Below, one piece after another: positions 1-8,141 of a stretch of 64,000 nt of DNA (position 1 is the first letter of the stretch; each line of letters begins with the position of its first letter). The position numbers were made by a program, and so were the translations under genes. Source of the DNA: Hohaiivirga sp031546825. GTDB taxonomy: Bacteria; Pseudomonadota; Alphaproteobacteria; Rhizobiales; Beijerinckiaceae. Below the pieces are notes generated by a model. The model was not told where the DNA came from. It made no database searches and saw only the letters and a program-made list of their open reading frames with translations. Location of the stretch: the NCBI GenBank assembly GCA_031546825.1, contig JAVBJU010000017.1, positions 10,274 to 74,273 of the forward strand. Reading direction: 5' to 3'.

Positions 1-440
1 GCCAGATGCTCCATGAAATCGGTCGTGAGCCGACGCCGGAAGAATTGGCGGAAAAGCTCGCCATGCCGCTGGAGAAGGTGCGCAAGGTACTGAAGATCGC
101 CAAAGAGCCGATCTCGCTCGAAACCCCCATCGGTGACGAGGAAGACAGCCATCTGGGTGACTTCATCGAGGACAAGAACGCGATTCTGCCCATTGACGCC
201 GCCATTCAGTCCAACCTGCGTGAAACCACAACCCGCGTGCTCGCTTCGCTGACGCCCCGCGAGGAGCGCGTGTTGCGCATGCGCTTCGGCATCGGCATGA
301 ACACCGATCACACCCTTGAGGAAGTTGGCCAGCAATTCTCGGTGACGCGCGAGCGTATCCGTCAGATTGAAGCCAAGGCCCCGCGCAAGCTCAAGCACCC
401 CTCCCGCAGCCGCAAGCTGCGCAGCTTCCTCGACAACTGA
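1..440 (+). CDS. rpoD: RNA polymerase primary sigma factor RpoD, C-terminal part
   Basis: This is the 3' end of the housekeeping sigma-70 gene; the reading frame enters from before base 1 (first full codon at base 3) and stops at 440. The visible 145 or so residues cover the end of region 3 (EIGREPTPEELAEKL) and region 4, with TPREERVLRMRFGIG and the helix-turn-helix VTRERIRQIEAK that contacts the -35 element. The tail KLKHPSRSRKLRSFLDN is of the rhizobial RpoD type. One residue is odd: where nearly all primary sigma factors read EAKALRKL, this one reads EAKAPRKL, a Leu-to-Pro change explained by a single T-to-C. The gene converges on mgtE with a shared terminator between them. Confidence 0.95.
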   Translation, partial: QMLHEIGREPTPEELAEKLAMPLEKVRKVLKIAKEPISLETPIGDEEDSHLGDFIEDKNAILPIDAAIQSNLRETTTRVLASLTPREERVLRMRFGIGMNTDHTLEEVGQQFSVTRERIRQIEAKAPRKLKHPSRSRKLRSFLDN

Positions 441-483
441 GGACGCGGGAGCCAAGCTTCTTTGGGTATCGGAAAAAATCAGG

Positions 484-508
484 CGGCGGGCTTTGGCCCG
501 CCGTTTTT
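484..508 (+). terminator. rpoD terminator, probably bidirectional
   Basis: An 8-bp perfect stem, CGGCGGGC (484-491) with GCCCGCCG (496-503), closes on a TTTG loop and is followed by five T. It lies between the stops of rpoD and the convergent mgtE, and an A-run on its left side could serve the opposite strand. Confidence 0.85.
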
Positions 509-525
509 CGTTTGGAAACGTCCGC

Positions 526-1875
526 TTATAAAAGCGTTCCGCTCAGCACCATCACGGCGACGCTGAAATAGATCACGAGCCCTGTCACGTCGACAAGGGT
601 TGCCACGAACGGGGCTGAGGCGCTGGCGGGATCAAGGCCAAGGCGCTGCAGGAGGAAGGGCAGCATGGAGCCCACCAGCGAGCCGAAGGTGACGATGCCA
701 ACCAACGTAAGGCCCACAGTCAGCGCAACCAGCATCCAGTGATCGCCGTAGTCATAGAACCCCGCCTTCTGCCAGATGACAATACGGGCTATCCCGACGA
801 CGCCGAGGATGAAGCCCAGTGTCAGGCCAGTGGGAATTTCGCGTAATGCCACCCGCCACCAATCTGCCAGTCGCACTTCCTGCAAGGCCAGGCTGCGGAT
901 GAGCAGCGATGTGGCCTGTGAGCCGGAATTGCCGCCGGAACTCATGATGAGCGGAATGAACAGGGTCAGTACAATAGCCTTTTCCAGTTGCACCTCGTAA
1001 TGCTGCATGGCACTGGCGGTGAGCATCTCTCCGATGAACAGCGCCGCGAGCCAGCCGCCGCGCTTGCGGATCATGTCGAGAAAGCTGATTTTCATATAGG
1101 GGTTGTCGGGCGTTTCCATGCCGCCGAATTTGAGGGCGTCTTCGGTGCTTTCCTCAATCATGGCGTCGATCACATCGTCCACCGTGACGATGCCGAGGAT
1201 GTGGCGGCTTTCATCAATCACCGGCAGGGCCAGCATGTTGTGGCGACGAATTTCGCGAGCCACTTCCTCCTGGTCGGTCATGGGGGTGACCGTGACGAGG
1301 GTGTCGGTCTGTGCAACGGAAAGCACCGGATCATCCAGCTTGCCGGTGATGAGGCGCCGCAGGGTCACGACGCTTTGCAGCGTTCCGTCTTCAGGGTCGA
1401 GTACATAGATGGCGTAAACGGTTTCGCGCTCGCCCTGGACACGCCGCACGAAATCGAGTGTTTCGCCGACCGTCCATTCTGAGGTCACGGACACGAACTC
1501 AGTCGTCATCAACGCGCCTGCTGTCCCATCCGGGTAGGACAGGAGCTTGCGGATGACGACGCGCACCTTGTTGTCGAGCCCGGACATCAGCCGGGCGCGG
1601 GTGGTCTCATCAAACTCTTGAAACAGATCGGTGACGCAGTCACTGGCGGCTTCATTGAGCAACCTTACGGCGCTCAAGGTTGGCATTGCCCGGATGATTT
1701 CCGGGGCATGATGCAACTCGGGCTGCTCAAGGATCTCGACCGCCTGATGGAGGGGCAAAACTGCGAGCAGAATAGCAGCGTCTTCCGGCTCAAAGGTATT
1801 GAGACGTTCGACGGCATCTGCGCTGGTGACGCCGACAAGAGCGGCGGCTTCGAGGGTGAAGCGATTGGTATTCAT
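526..1875 (-). CDS. mgtE: Magnesium transporter MgtE
   Basis: MgtE-family Mg2+ channel, 449 residues from the preferred start. The order is the family's: an N-terminal helical MgtE_N domain (about residues 20-120), paired CBS domains (about 125-245, with PVIDESRHILGIVTVDDVID in the second), then a C-terminal membrane part of about five helices beginning near 275 and carrying SSGGNSGSQA, the pore-region motif. In the family the cytosolic domains sense Mg2+ and close the pore. The frame extends to an ATG at 1911, but the ATG at 1875 has the better ribosome site (AAAGGCGG just before it) and begins the conserved part. It is transcribed alone, towards rpoD. Confidence 0.93.
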   Translation of the reverse strand: MNTNRFTLEAAALVGVTSADAVERLNTFEPEDAAILLAVLPLHQAVEILEQPELHHAPEIIRAMPTLSAVRLLNEAASDCVTDLFQEFDETTRARLMSGLDNKVRVVIRKLLSYPDGTAGALMTTEFVSVTSEWTVGETLDFVRRVQGERETVYAIYVLDPEDGTLQSVVTLRRLITGKLDDPVLSVAQTDTLVTVTPMTDQEEVAREIRRHNMLALPVIDESRHILGIVTVDDVIDAMIEESTEDALKFGGMETPDNPYMKISFLDMIRKRGGWLAALFIGEMLTASAMQHYEVQLEKAIVLTLFIPLIMSSGGNSGSQATSLLIRSLALQEVRLADWWRVALREIPTGLTLGFILGVVGIARIVIWQKAGFYDYGDHWMLVALTVGLTLVGIVTFGSLVGSMLPFLLQRLGLDPASASAPFVATLVDVTGLVIYFSVAVMVLSGTLL

Positions 1876-1911
1876 TGGTCCGCCTTTCGGCCGATATGCC
1901 GTCAGAGGCAT

Positions 1912-2327
1912 GATCGCGCGGACCAGAACCGGAGGTCAGCGGAGCAGGGCCTGAGACGGCACGCACAATCGACTGGTACTGTCGCTGGGCATAGGGGTTG
2001 GAACTCCGGGTTGAAAGTTTGCACGCCGGACAAAGCACGGCTGCAAATGCGCGGGGAAAGTGGTCTTGTTCCCAATGGAAGTCAACCCCCTGATGGCCGT
2101 TTTAAACTGCGGTCAAGCCAGGTGCAGCTTTGGTTTATAAATTTTGATAAATCACTTTTACGAATTCGGTTTTTTGATTATTTTAATGCACCTAAAGTAT
2201 AAAGAAGGTTTTATTGGTTTTTAAAAATTCTAAACTGTTCTTATAGCTGTTGACCATCAAGCTTATTTACAATATTCATTTCTTCGTTCTAGATTTCGTT
2301 TTTTTTAAACATTATAAAGAGGCTTGA
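1912..2327. other. Intergenic region between mgtE and the iron cassette
   Basis: No gene is supported here. The left half is G+C-rich. From about 2100 the sequence turns strongly A+T-rich up to the start of the iron-binding protein gene, as expected for a promoter region. Within it, TTTTTAA-AAA-TTCTAAA at 2218-2234 matches the rhizobial iron control element (Irr box, TTTAGAA-N3-TTCTAAA) in one full half-site and five of seven bases of the other. That match is suggestive only. Confidence 0.5.
2218..2234 (+). promoter_or_regulatory. Possible Irr-type iron box before the iron uptake operon
   Basis: Inverted repeat TTTTTAA-N3-TTCTAAA, about 94 bp before the start of the ferric-iron binding-protein gene. 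The right half equals the ICE half-site; the left half differs at two positions. The placement before an iron-uptake operon fits. In an A+T-rich stretch such a match may also arise by chance. Confidence 0.3.
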
Positions 2328-3338
2328 ATGAGAAAATCAGCATCCCGCATGGTCGGTCCGTTTGTTTTCGCCCTGACTGCTCTTGGTCTATCCTATTCCG
2401 CTCATGCGGAGGACGGCATTCTTGTCTATAACGCGCAACACGAAAGCCTGACCAAAGCGTGGGCGGAAGGGTTTACCCGCGAAACCGGCATCAAAGTGAC
2501 GCTGCGCAATGGTAATGACACTGAAATCGGTAACCAGATTGTGCAGGAAGGTAAGGCTTCGCCTGCCGATGTTTTCCTGACGGAAAATTCTCCCGCCATG
2601 GTTCTCGTGGACAATGCGGGCCTTCTGGCTCCATTGGCAGCCGAAGTAGTGGCTCAGGTTCCGGCCGAATACCGCCCGCCGCATGGCCGCTGGACCGGCA
2701 TTGCCGCACGCTCGACGGTGTTCGCCTACAACAAGACCAAGCTGACAGCGGACAAGCTGCCGAAATCGCTTCTTGATCTCGCCGATCCGGTCTGGAAGGG
2801 CCGTTGGGGTGCTGCGCCCGCGGGTGCTGATTTCCAGGCCATCGTCAGCGCGCTTCTTGAATTGAAGGGCGAGGCCGCAACTGCCACCTGGTTGAAGGCC
2901 ATGAAAACCAATGTCACCCCCTATAAGAAAAACGGCATCGCCATGAAGGCCGTCAATGACGGGTTGGTCGATGGCGCGGTGATCTATCACTATTATTGGT
3001 TCGGCGATCAGGCCAAGACTGGCGAGAACAGCGGCAATGTGATGCTGCACTACTTCCGCAAGCAAGACCCGGGTGCGTTCGTTTCGATCTCCGGTGGCGG
3101 CGTTCTGGCGTCTTCCAGGAACAAGGATCAGGCTCAGGCCTTCTTGAAATGGGTCACCAGCAAGAAGGGCCAGGAAGCCCTGACTTCGAGCAAGGCGTTT
3201 GAATATGCCGTTTCCAACGGCGCTCCTTCCGATCCGAAGCTTGTGCCGCTCGCCGACCTTCAGGCTCCGAAGATTGAGCCGTCCAAGCTCAACAGCAAGA
3301 AGGTTTCCGACTTGATGACGGCTGCGGGCCTTCTGTAA
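2328..3338 (+). CDS. fbpA: Ferric iron ABC transporter, periplasmic binding protein (FbpA/AfuA type)
   Basis: 336-residue periplasmic Fe3+-binding protein. Residues 1-27 form a signal peptide ending in AHA before the mature start EDGILVYNAQHESL. The early YNAQHE motif supplies the His and Glu side of the iron site in this family, and the adjacent Tyr pair in IYHYYWFGDQ (about residues 219-225) is the family's phenolate ligand pair. The C-terminal half has the usual SGGGVLASSRNKDQAQAFLKW segment of the lobe closing the cleft. It is the first gene of a three-gene uptake set with a fused permease and an ATPase. A hairpin behind it would leave it in excess over the membrane parts. Assignment to iron rather than another metal rests on the Tyr pair. 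Confidence 0.88.
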   Translation: MRKSASRMVGPFVFALTALGLSYSAHAEDGILVYNAQHESLTKAWAEGFTRETGIKVTLRNGNDTEIGNQIVQEGKASPADVFLTENSPAMVLVDNAGLLAPLAAEVVAQVPAEYRPPHGRWTGIAARSTVFAYNKTKLTADKLPKSLLDLADPVWKGRWGAAPAGADFQAIVSALLELKGEAATATWLKAMKTNVTPYKKNGIAMKAVNDGLVDGAVIYHYYWFGDQAKTGENSGNVMLHYFRKQDPGAFVSISGGGVLASSRNKDQAQAFLKWVTSKKGQEALTSSKAFEYAVSNGAPSDPKLVPLADLQAPKIEPSKLNSKKVSDLMTAAGLL

Positions 3339-3406
3339 TAAGAAAGCTACTTCTGGGCGGGAGGGGTTACCCTTCTGTCCGACCATTGAATGTCTATACA
3401 TGAAAC

Positions 3407-3435
3407 GGCTCCCATGCTTTAGCTTGGGAGCCTTT
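3407..3435 (+). terminator. Hairpin after the iron-binding protein gene (partial terminator)
   Basis: GGCTCCCA (3407-3414) pairs with TGGGAGCC (3425-3432), with a further GCT/AGC pairing inside the loop and a short TTT after it. It separates the binding-protein gene from the permease gene. The typical role is to stop part of the transcription so that the binding protein is made in excess. Confidence 0.6.
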
Positions 3436-3453
3436 GCCGTTATAGGATTTCTC

Positions 3454-5058
3454 GTGTCGCAACCCGTCAGCAAACAAGCCGGGGGATTGGCCTGCCCCAT
3501 ACCGTCGGAGCAGAGATATCGCGTGCTATCTCCGGTGGCATGGTTGGGTCGCCATGTTGTTGTTGGGGTCGCGGCGTTTGTTGCCCTGCTGGCGCTGCTG
3601 CCGCTTGTGTTTGTCGTAGCTATCACCGTGCAGACCGGTTGGCAGACAGTATATGAATTGATTTTTAGGGCGCGCGTCGCCGAGCTTCTTGTCAATACCG
3701 CGCTGCTCGAACTCGTCACGCTTCCCCTCACCATCATGCTGGCGATTGTTCTCGCGTGGCTTACCGAACGCTCCGACATTCCGGGAGGGCGCGTCTGGCG
3801 TTGGTTGGCTGTGGCGCCGCTTGGCATCCCCGCTTTCGTTCATTCCTATGGCTGGATCAGTGTGACGCCCCGCATGGGCGGGCTCTCCGGTGCGGTGTTG
3901 ATCTCGGTGCTCGCTTATTTCCCGTTTCTCTATTTGCCGATTGCCGCACAATTGCGCCGCCTCGACCCTGTTTTAGAGGACACGGCGTCATCGCTCGGGC
4001 TCGCACCGTGGGCGGTATTTTTCCGGGTGGTGCTGCCGCAATTGCGGCTGGCGATCTGCGGCGGCTCGCTTCTAGTCGGGCTGCACCTTCTGGCTGAATA
4101 CGGCCTTTTCGCAATGATCCAGTTCGACACTTTCTCGACCGCTATCGTCGATCAGTTCCAGTCGGCCTATAATGGCCCAGCAGCGAATATGTTGGGCGGT
4201 GTGCTGGTTGTCGCCTGCCTCGTGTTGCTCAGGCTTGAGGCGCGGCTGCGGGGAGGGGAGCGGTATGCGCGCATCGGATCGGGAGCGCCGAAACCGGCAA
4301 CACGCACCCGGCTTGGGCGATTGCGTCTACCGTTGCTGCTTCTGCCGTTGCTGATTGCGGCGCTGGCAGTTGGGGTGCCCTTGCTGACATTAGGCCGGTG
4401 GCTCATCATCGGCGGTCTGGATGTCTGGCCGCTTGCCGAGATTGGTGCTGCGCTCCAGCAGACCATGGGGCTTGCCCTGGCCGGAGCAGCGCTTGCCACG
4501 CTCATGGCTTTGCCGATGGCCTGGCTGTCGGTGCGTCGCCCTGGACGCCTGCAACGGCTGCTGGAATCTTGCCACTACTACGTCGGTGCATTGCCCGGTG
4601 TCATCGTGGCATTGGCGCTTGTGACTGTGACTGTGCGGGTTGCTCTGCCGCTTTACCAGACCTTCGCAACATTGCTTCTGGCCTATGCCTTGCTGTTTCT
4701 TCCCCGGGCCATGGTGGGCTTGCGTGCCAGCATCAGCCAGGCACCGCTCGAACTGGAGCGCGCGGCCATGGCGCTTGGTCGCACGCCGTTTCAGGCGGTA
4801 TGGCAGGTGACTTTGCGCCTCTCTGCGCCGGGTGTCGCGGCAAGCCTTGCGCTGGCGGCACTGGGCATCACCACCGAGCTGACGGCAACCCTGATGCTCG
4901 CCCCCAATGGCGTCGTGACGCTTGCCACGCGCTTCTGGTCGCTGTCCAATGAAATAGATTACGCCGGTGCCGCACCCTATGCGTTATCGATGGTGCTGCT
5001 TTCGCTTCCGCTCACCTTGCTCCTCCATCTCCAATCCAGACGATCGGCCGGCCAATGA
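3454..5058 (+). CDS. fbpB: Ferric iron ABC transporter permease (fused, FbpB type)
   Basis: Inner-membrane permease made of two fused BPD_transp_1 halves, about 534 residues with some twelve hydrophobic segments. Each half carries an EAA-type loop: LEDTASSLGLAPWAVFFRVVLPQLR in the first, and LERAAMALGRTPFQAVWQVTL in the second. The frame is open from an ATG at 3400, but that ATG lies inside the hairpin of the preceding terminator. The GTG at 3454 has AGGA seven bases upstream and is preferred. It overlaps the ATPase gene by ATGA at 5055-5058, so the two are translationally coupled. Together with the binding protein and the ATPase it makes a complete Fe3+ importer. Confidence 0.88.
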   Translation: MSQPVSKQAGGLACPIPSEQRYRVLSPVAWLGRHVVVGVAAFVALLALLPLVFVVAITVQTGWQTVYELIFRARVAELLVNTALLELVTLPLTIMLAIVLAWLTERSDIPGGRVWRWLAVAPLGIPAFVHSYGWISVTPRMGGLSGAVLISVLAYFPFLYLPIAAQLRRLDPVLEDTASSLGLAPWAVFFRVVLPQLRLAICGGSLLVGLHLLAEYGLFAMIQFDTFSTAIVDQFQSAYNGPAANMLGGVLVVACLVLLRLEARLRGGERYARIGSGAPKPATRTRLGRLRLPLLLLPLLIAALAVGVPLLTLGRWLIIGGLDVWPLAEIGAALQQTMGLALAGAALATLMALPMAWLSVRRPGRLQRLLESCHYYVGALPGVIVALALVTVTVRVALPLYQTFATLLLAYALLFLPRAMVGLRASISQAPLELERAAMALGRTPFQAVWQVTLRLSAPGVAASLALAALGITTELTATLMLAPNGVVTLATRFWSLSNEIDYAGAAPYALSMVLLSLPLTLLLHLQSRRSAGQ

Positions 5059-6098
5059 CTTTCCTTTCTCTTGAAAGCATCACCAAGTCCTATGGCGCAA
5101 CACGGGTCCTCAATGAGATCACCCTGTCTGTGGCGGCGGGAAGCCGCGTGGCGGTGGTCGGACCATCTGGCTCTGGCAAAACCACCTTACTGCGCCTGAT
5201 CGCTGGTTTTGAGTATCCCGATAGTGGAACGATCACGCTCGGTGATACGGGGCTCGCCGGAAGCGGAAAAATTGTTCCCGCTCACCGCCGCAGCATCGGC
5301 TTTGTTGCCCAGGACGGCGCGTTGTTCCCCCATCTCACGGTGGCCGATAATATCGGTTTCGGAATGGGGCGAGGGCTGTCGGACCGCACGTCACGTATTG
5401 CCGGATTGATGGAGATGGTGGAATTGAGCACCGCGCTCCTCGACCGCCGCCCCCACCAATTGTCCGGTGGCCAGCAGCAGCGGGTTGCTCTGGCGCGGGC
5501 GCTGGCCCGCCAGCCGAAGCTGATGCTGTTGGATGAACCCTTTTCCGCCCTGGATACGGCTTTACGGGCCAGCACCCGCAAAGCAACCGCCGAACTGTTG
5601 CGAGCCCATGGTATCGCCACCCTTCTGGTCACACATGATCAGGCCGAAGCGTTGTCCTTCGCCGATCAGGTTGCGGTGCTTGAGGCGGGGCGTCTGGTGC
5701 AGGTTGGTGCGCCCGAGAAGCTTTATAAATATCCAAAAGATCGCCGAACGGCTCAGTTTTTGGGCGAGGCCATCCTGATGGGAGCCGAAGCCGGCGATGG
5801 TTATGTCGATTGCGCATTGGGGCGACTCACCGCTGCCACCGGAATGCAGCGCGGAGCGGTTGAAATCATGTTGCGCCCAGAGCAGATCAGCCTTGCTGCG
5901 CAGTCGAAAGGTGCTGGTGGCGAGCCGCTGGCTGAGGTCATTGACGCGGAATTTTGCGGCGCTTTCAGCGTGTTGACACTGGAGTTGTCTGGCAGTTCCC
6001 AGCCGTTACGCGTGACGGTTAGTGGGGGAGATGTCCCGGAGCCAGGAGCACGGGTTCATCTGACAGTTCATGGTACCGCGCATGTGTTTGAGGGCTGA
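5055..6098 (+). CDS. fbpC: Ferric iron ABC transporter ATP-binding protein (FbpC type)
   Basis: 347-residue ABC ATPase that powers the fused iron permease. Walker A is GPSGSGKTT (about residues 36-44), the Q-loop follows in GFVAQDGALFPHLTV, the signature is LSGGQQQR (about 136-143), Walker B is LMLLDEP and the switch His is in LVTHDQAEA. The C-terminal 100 or so residues form the TOBE-type regulatory part seen in FbpC, PotA and CysA ATPases. The start overlaps the permease stop by four bases. A symmetric hairpin follows at 6127-6148. Confidence 0.9.
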   Translation: MTFLSLESITKSYGATRVLNEITLSVAAGSRVAVVGPSGSGKTTLLRLIAGFEYPDSGTITLGDTGLAGSGKIVPAHRRSIGFVAQDGALFPHLTVADNIGFGMGRGLSDRTSRIAGLMEMVELSTALLDRRPHQLSGGQQQRVALARALARQPKLMLLDEPFSALDTALRASTRKATAELLRAHGIATLLVTHDQAEALSFADQVAVLEAGRLVQVGAPEKLYKYPKDRRTAQFLGEAILMGAEAGDGYVDCALGRLTAATGMQRGAVEIMLRPEQISLAAQSKGAGGEPLAEVIDAEFCGAFSVLTLELSGSSQPLRVTVSGGDVPEPGARVHLTVHGTAHVFEG

Positions 6099-6126
6099 GC
6101 GCCAGCATGGCATCAAGAGTTGAGGC

Positions 6127-6148
6127 GGAAGGAAGCCAGGTTCCTTCC
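6127..6148 (+). terminator. Hairpin after fbpC
   Basis: Perfect 8-bp inverted repeat GGAAGGAA / TTCCTTCC with a six-base loop, 29 bases after the fbpC stop. No T-run follows, so this is either a factor-dependent end or a transcript-stabilising stem. Confidence 0.4.
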
Positions 6149-6361
6149 TCGAAAGATGAAGTTATAATCATCCTATTTCTTAAATAGATAGCCCATTTTT
6201 TCTGCGTCTGTCACGGGCCTTGGCCCATTGGCCCATTTGAAATAGCTCCTTGGCGATATAGTTTTTCATGGGTGCCGTCGTCAGCACTTTGTAGCTGCGA
6301 TGGTCCTGTTCTGGCACCGTCGACACTGACGGCAATCGGGGTTGCACGCGTGACACTTGGC

Positions 6362-7249
6362 ATGGTTCGCCCTACTGCGAACGATCTCCAGGAACAGGCC
6401 GGACGGCGGATCCGGCGCTGGCGCTTTGCCGAATCAAGCGTGCTGCCGGGCTTCAACCTCGCTTTGGGCTATACGCTCCTCTATCTCAGCCTGGTCGTGC
6501 TTCTGCCGCTTGCGATCCTCCTTGGCCGTGTGGCTTTTGCGGGTAAGGAGGTGCTGTGGCATGTGCTCGTTGACGAGCGCACGGTTGCTGCATTGAAGGT
6601 TTCATTCGGCCTCTCGTTTGCTGCGGCGCTGGTCGACTCCATCGCCGGGTTGATGATCGCCTGGGTGCTGACCCGTTACAGTTTCCCGGGCCGTAGATTG
6701 CTCGATGCGGCGGTCGATCTTCCCTTCGCACTTCCCACTGCGGTGGCGGGAATTGCCTTGGTCACCCTCTATGGCAAGACCGGATGGATCGGTGGTTTGC
6801 TCGCGCCGCTCGGCATTGATGTGGCCTATACGCGGTTTGGTATTTTCATCGCGTTGGTCTTTGTCGGCTTGCCTTTTGCGGTGCGCACGGTGCAGCCGCT
6901 GATTGCCGAAATCGATCGTGAGCAGGAGGAGGCGGCGGCAACGCTTGGCGCAAGCCGTGCCCATACCATCTGGTCAGTGCTTATCCCACCGATGATCCCG
7001 GCAATTCTCACCGGTTTTGCGCTCGCCTTCGCCCGTGCCGTCGGGGAATACGGTTCGGTGATTTTCATTGCTGGCAACAAGCCATTCTTTTCGGAGATCG
7101 CGCCGTTGCTCATTGTGGTTCGCCTTGAGGAATACAACCTGCCCGGTGCCATGGCGATTGCAGCAGTCATGCTGGCCATTTCGTTCTGCACGCTGCTTTT
7201 CCTGAACCTGTTGCAGGCATACAGCCGAAAGAGGTTCGGCCATGTCTGA
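6362..7249 (+). CDS. cysT: Sulfate ABC transporter permease CysT (CysU)
   Basis: First permease subunit of a sulfate/thiosulfate importer. It has six hydrophobic segments and the family loop EEAAATLGASRAHTIWSVLIPP about two thirds along. DLPFALPTAVAGIALVTLYG and GEYGSVIFIAGN are characteristic CysT segments. From the ATG at 6362 the protein is 295 residues, close to the usual 280-290. The frame stays open upstream to a GTG at 6272, but that stretch has no family resemblance and no clear ribosome site, so the exact start is uncertain. The gene overlaps cysW by eight bases. No sulfate-binding protein gene precedes it: the gap back to fbpC is too short and shows no remnant. Confidence 0.85.
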   Translation: MVRPTANDLQEQAGRRIRRWRFAESSVLPGFNLALGYTLLYLSLVVLLPLAILLGRVAFAGKEVLWHVLVDERTVAALKVSFGLSFAAALVDSIAGLMIAWVLTRYSFPGRRLLDAAVDLPFALPTAVAGIALVTLYGKTGWIGGLLAPLGIDVAYTRFGIFIALVFVGLPFAVRTVQPLIAEIDREQEEAAATLGASRAHTIWSVLIPPMIPAILTGFALAFARAVGEYGSVIFIAGNKPFFSEIAPLLIVVRLEEYNLPGAMAIAAVMLAISFCTLLFLNLLQAYSRKRFGHV

Positions 7250-8105
7250 GCATTCCACACAAGGGTGGCGGCGCGTCACCGAGGAGCGCACATTTGTCCG
7301 CCTTGCTCTCATCTTTGCGGCGGTGGTGTTTCTCTCGCTTGTCCTGCTGCTGCCGCTCGTATTGGTTTTCGTGGAAGCTTTGGCGCGCGGCTGGCAAGCC
7401 TACGCGAATGCGTTGGCCGAGCCCGATGCCATGGCGGCGATGTGGTTGACGCTGACCGTTGCCGCTATCGTCGTTCCGCTCAATCTCGTGTTTGGCATTG
7501 CTGCGGCATGGGCTGTCGCCAAGTTCAATTTTCCGGGAAAGAGCCTGCTGACCACGCTCATTGATCTCCCGTTCTCCGTCTCGCCAGTTGTGGCCGGATT
7601 GATCTATGTGCTGCTGTTCGGTGCCCAGAGCCTGATCGGGCCATGGCTGACCCGCCACGGTATTGAGATCATTTTCGCGCTGCCGGGCATGGTGTTGGCA
7701 ACGCTGTTTGTCACCTTTCCTTTCGTTGCTCGCGAATTGATCCCGTTGATGCAGGAACAGGGCACTTCCGATGAAGAGGCGGCGTTGACGCTGGGCGCTT
7801 CCGGCTGGCGCATGTTCTTCACGGTGACGCTGCCCAACGCCCGCTGGGCGTTGCTCTATGGGGTGTTGTTATGCAATGCGCGGGCGATGGGCGAATTTGG
7901 CGCGGTTTCAGTGGTGTCCGGGCATATTCGCGGGCTCACCAACACTGTGCCGCTGCACGTGGAAATTCTCTATAACGAGTATAACTCAGTTGCGGCCTTC
8001 GCGGTGGCGTCTCTGCTGGCACTACTCGCAATTTTGACACTCATCGCCAAGGCATTGCTGGAATGGCGTTATGGCAACGAGCTTTCGGGCCGGAGAGGGC
8101 ATTGA
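7242..8105 (+). CDS. cysW: Sulfate ABC transporter permease CysW
   Basis: 287-residue second permease subunit of the sulfate importer, with six membrane segments. The coupling loop is EEAALTLGASGWRMFFTVTLPN, and LPFSVSPVVAGLIYVLLFG and GEFGAVSVVSGHIRG are typical of CysW; the latter is the part next to the sulfate path in the family. The ATG lies inside the end of cysT, indicating coupled translation, and cysA follows after 36 bases. Its partners here are CysT and CysA; a periplasmic binding protein must be encoded elsewhere. Confidence 0.9.
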   Translation: MSEHSTQGWRRVTEERTFVRLALIFAAVVFLSLVLLLPLVLVFVEALARGWQAYANALAEPDAMAAMWLTLTVAAIVVPLNLVFGIAAAWAVAKFNFPGKSLLTTLIDLPFSVSPVVAGLIYVLLFGAQSLIGPWLTRHGIEIIFALPGMVLATLFVTFPFVARELIPLMQEQGTSDEEAALTLGASGWRMFFTVTLPNARWALLYGVLLCNARAMGEFGAVSVVSGHIRGLTNTVPLHVEILYNEYNSVAAFAVASLLALLAILTLIAKALLEWRYGNELSGRRGH

Positions 8106-8141
8106 TATGAGGCCTGTTGCGCGGCCCTATGGGGTATCCCC

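Noticed and set aside
2388..3827. Long open frame of 479 codons on the minus strand across the iron-binding protein gene
   Set aside because: It is antisense to a clear FbpA-type gene, has no recognisable motif, and long antisense frames are expected in G+C-rich coding DNA.
6211..6456. Minus-strand frame of 81 codons before cysT as a lost binding-protein gene
   Set aside because: Its Arg/Ser-rich translation has no resemblance to sulfate-binding proteins, which exceed 300 residues; the gap is too short.
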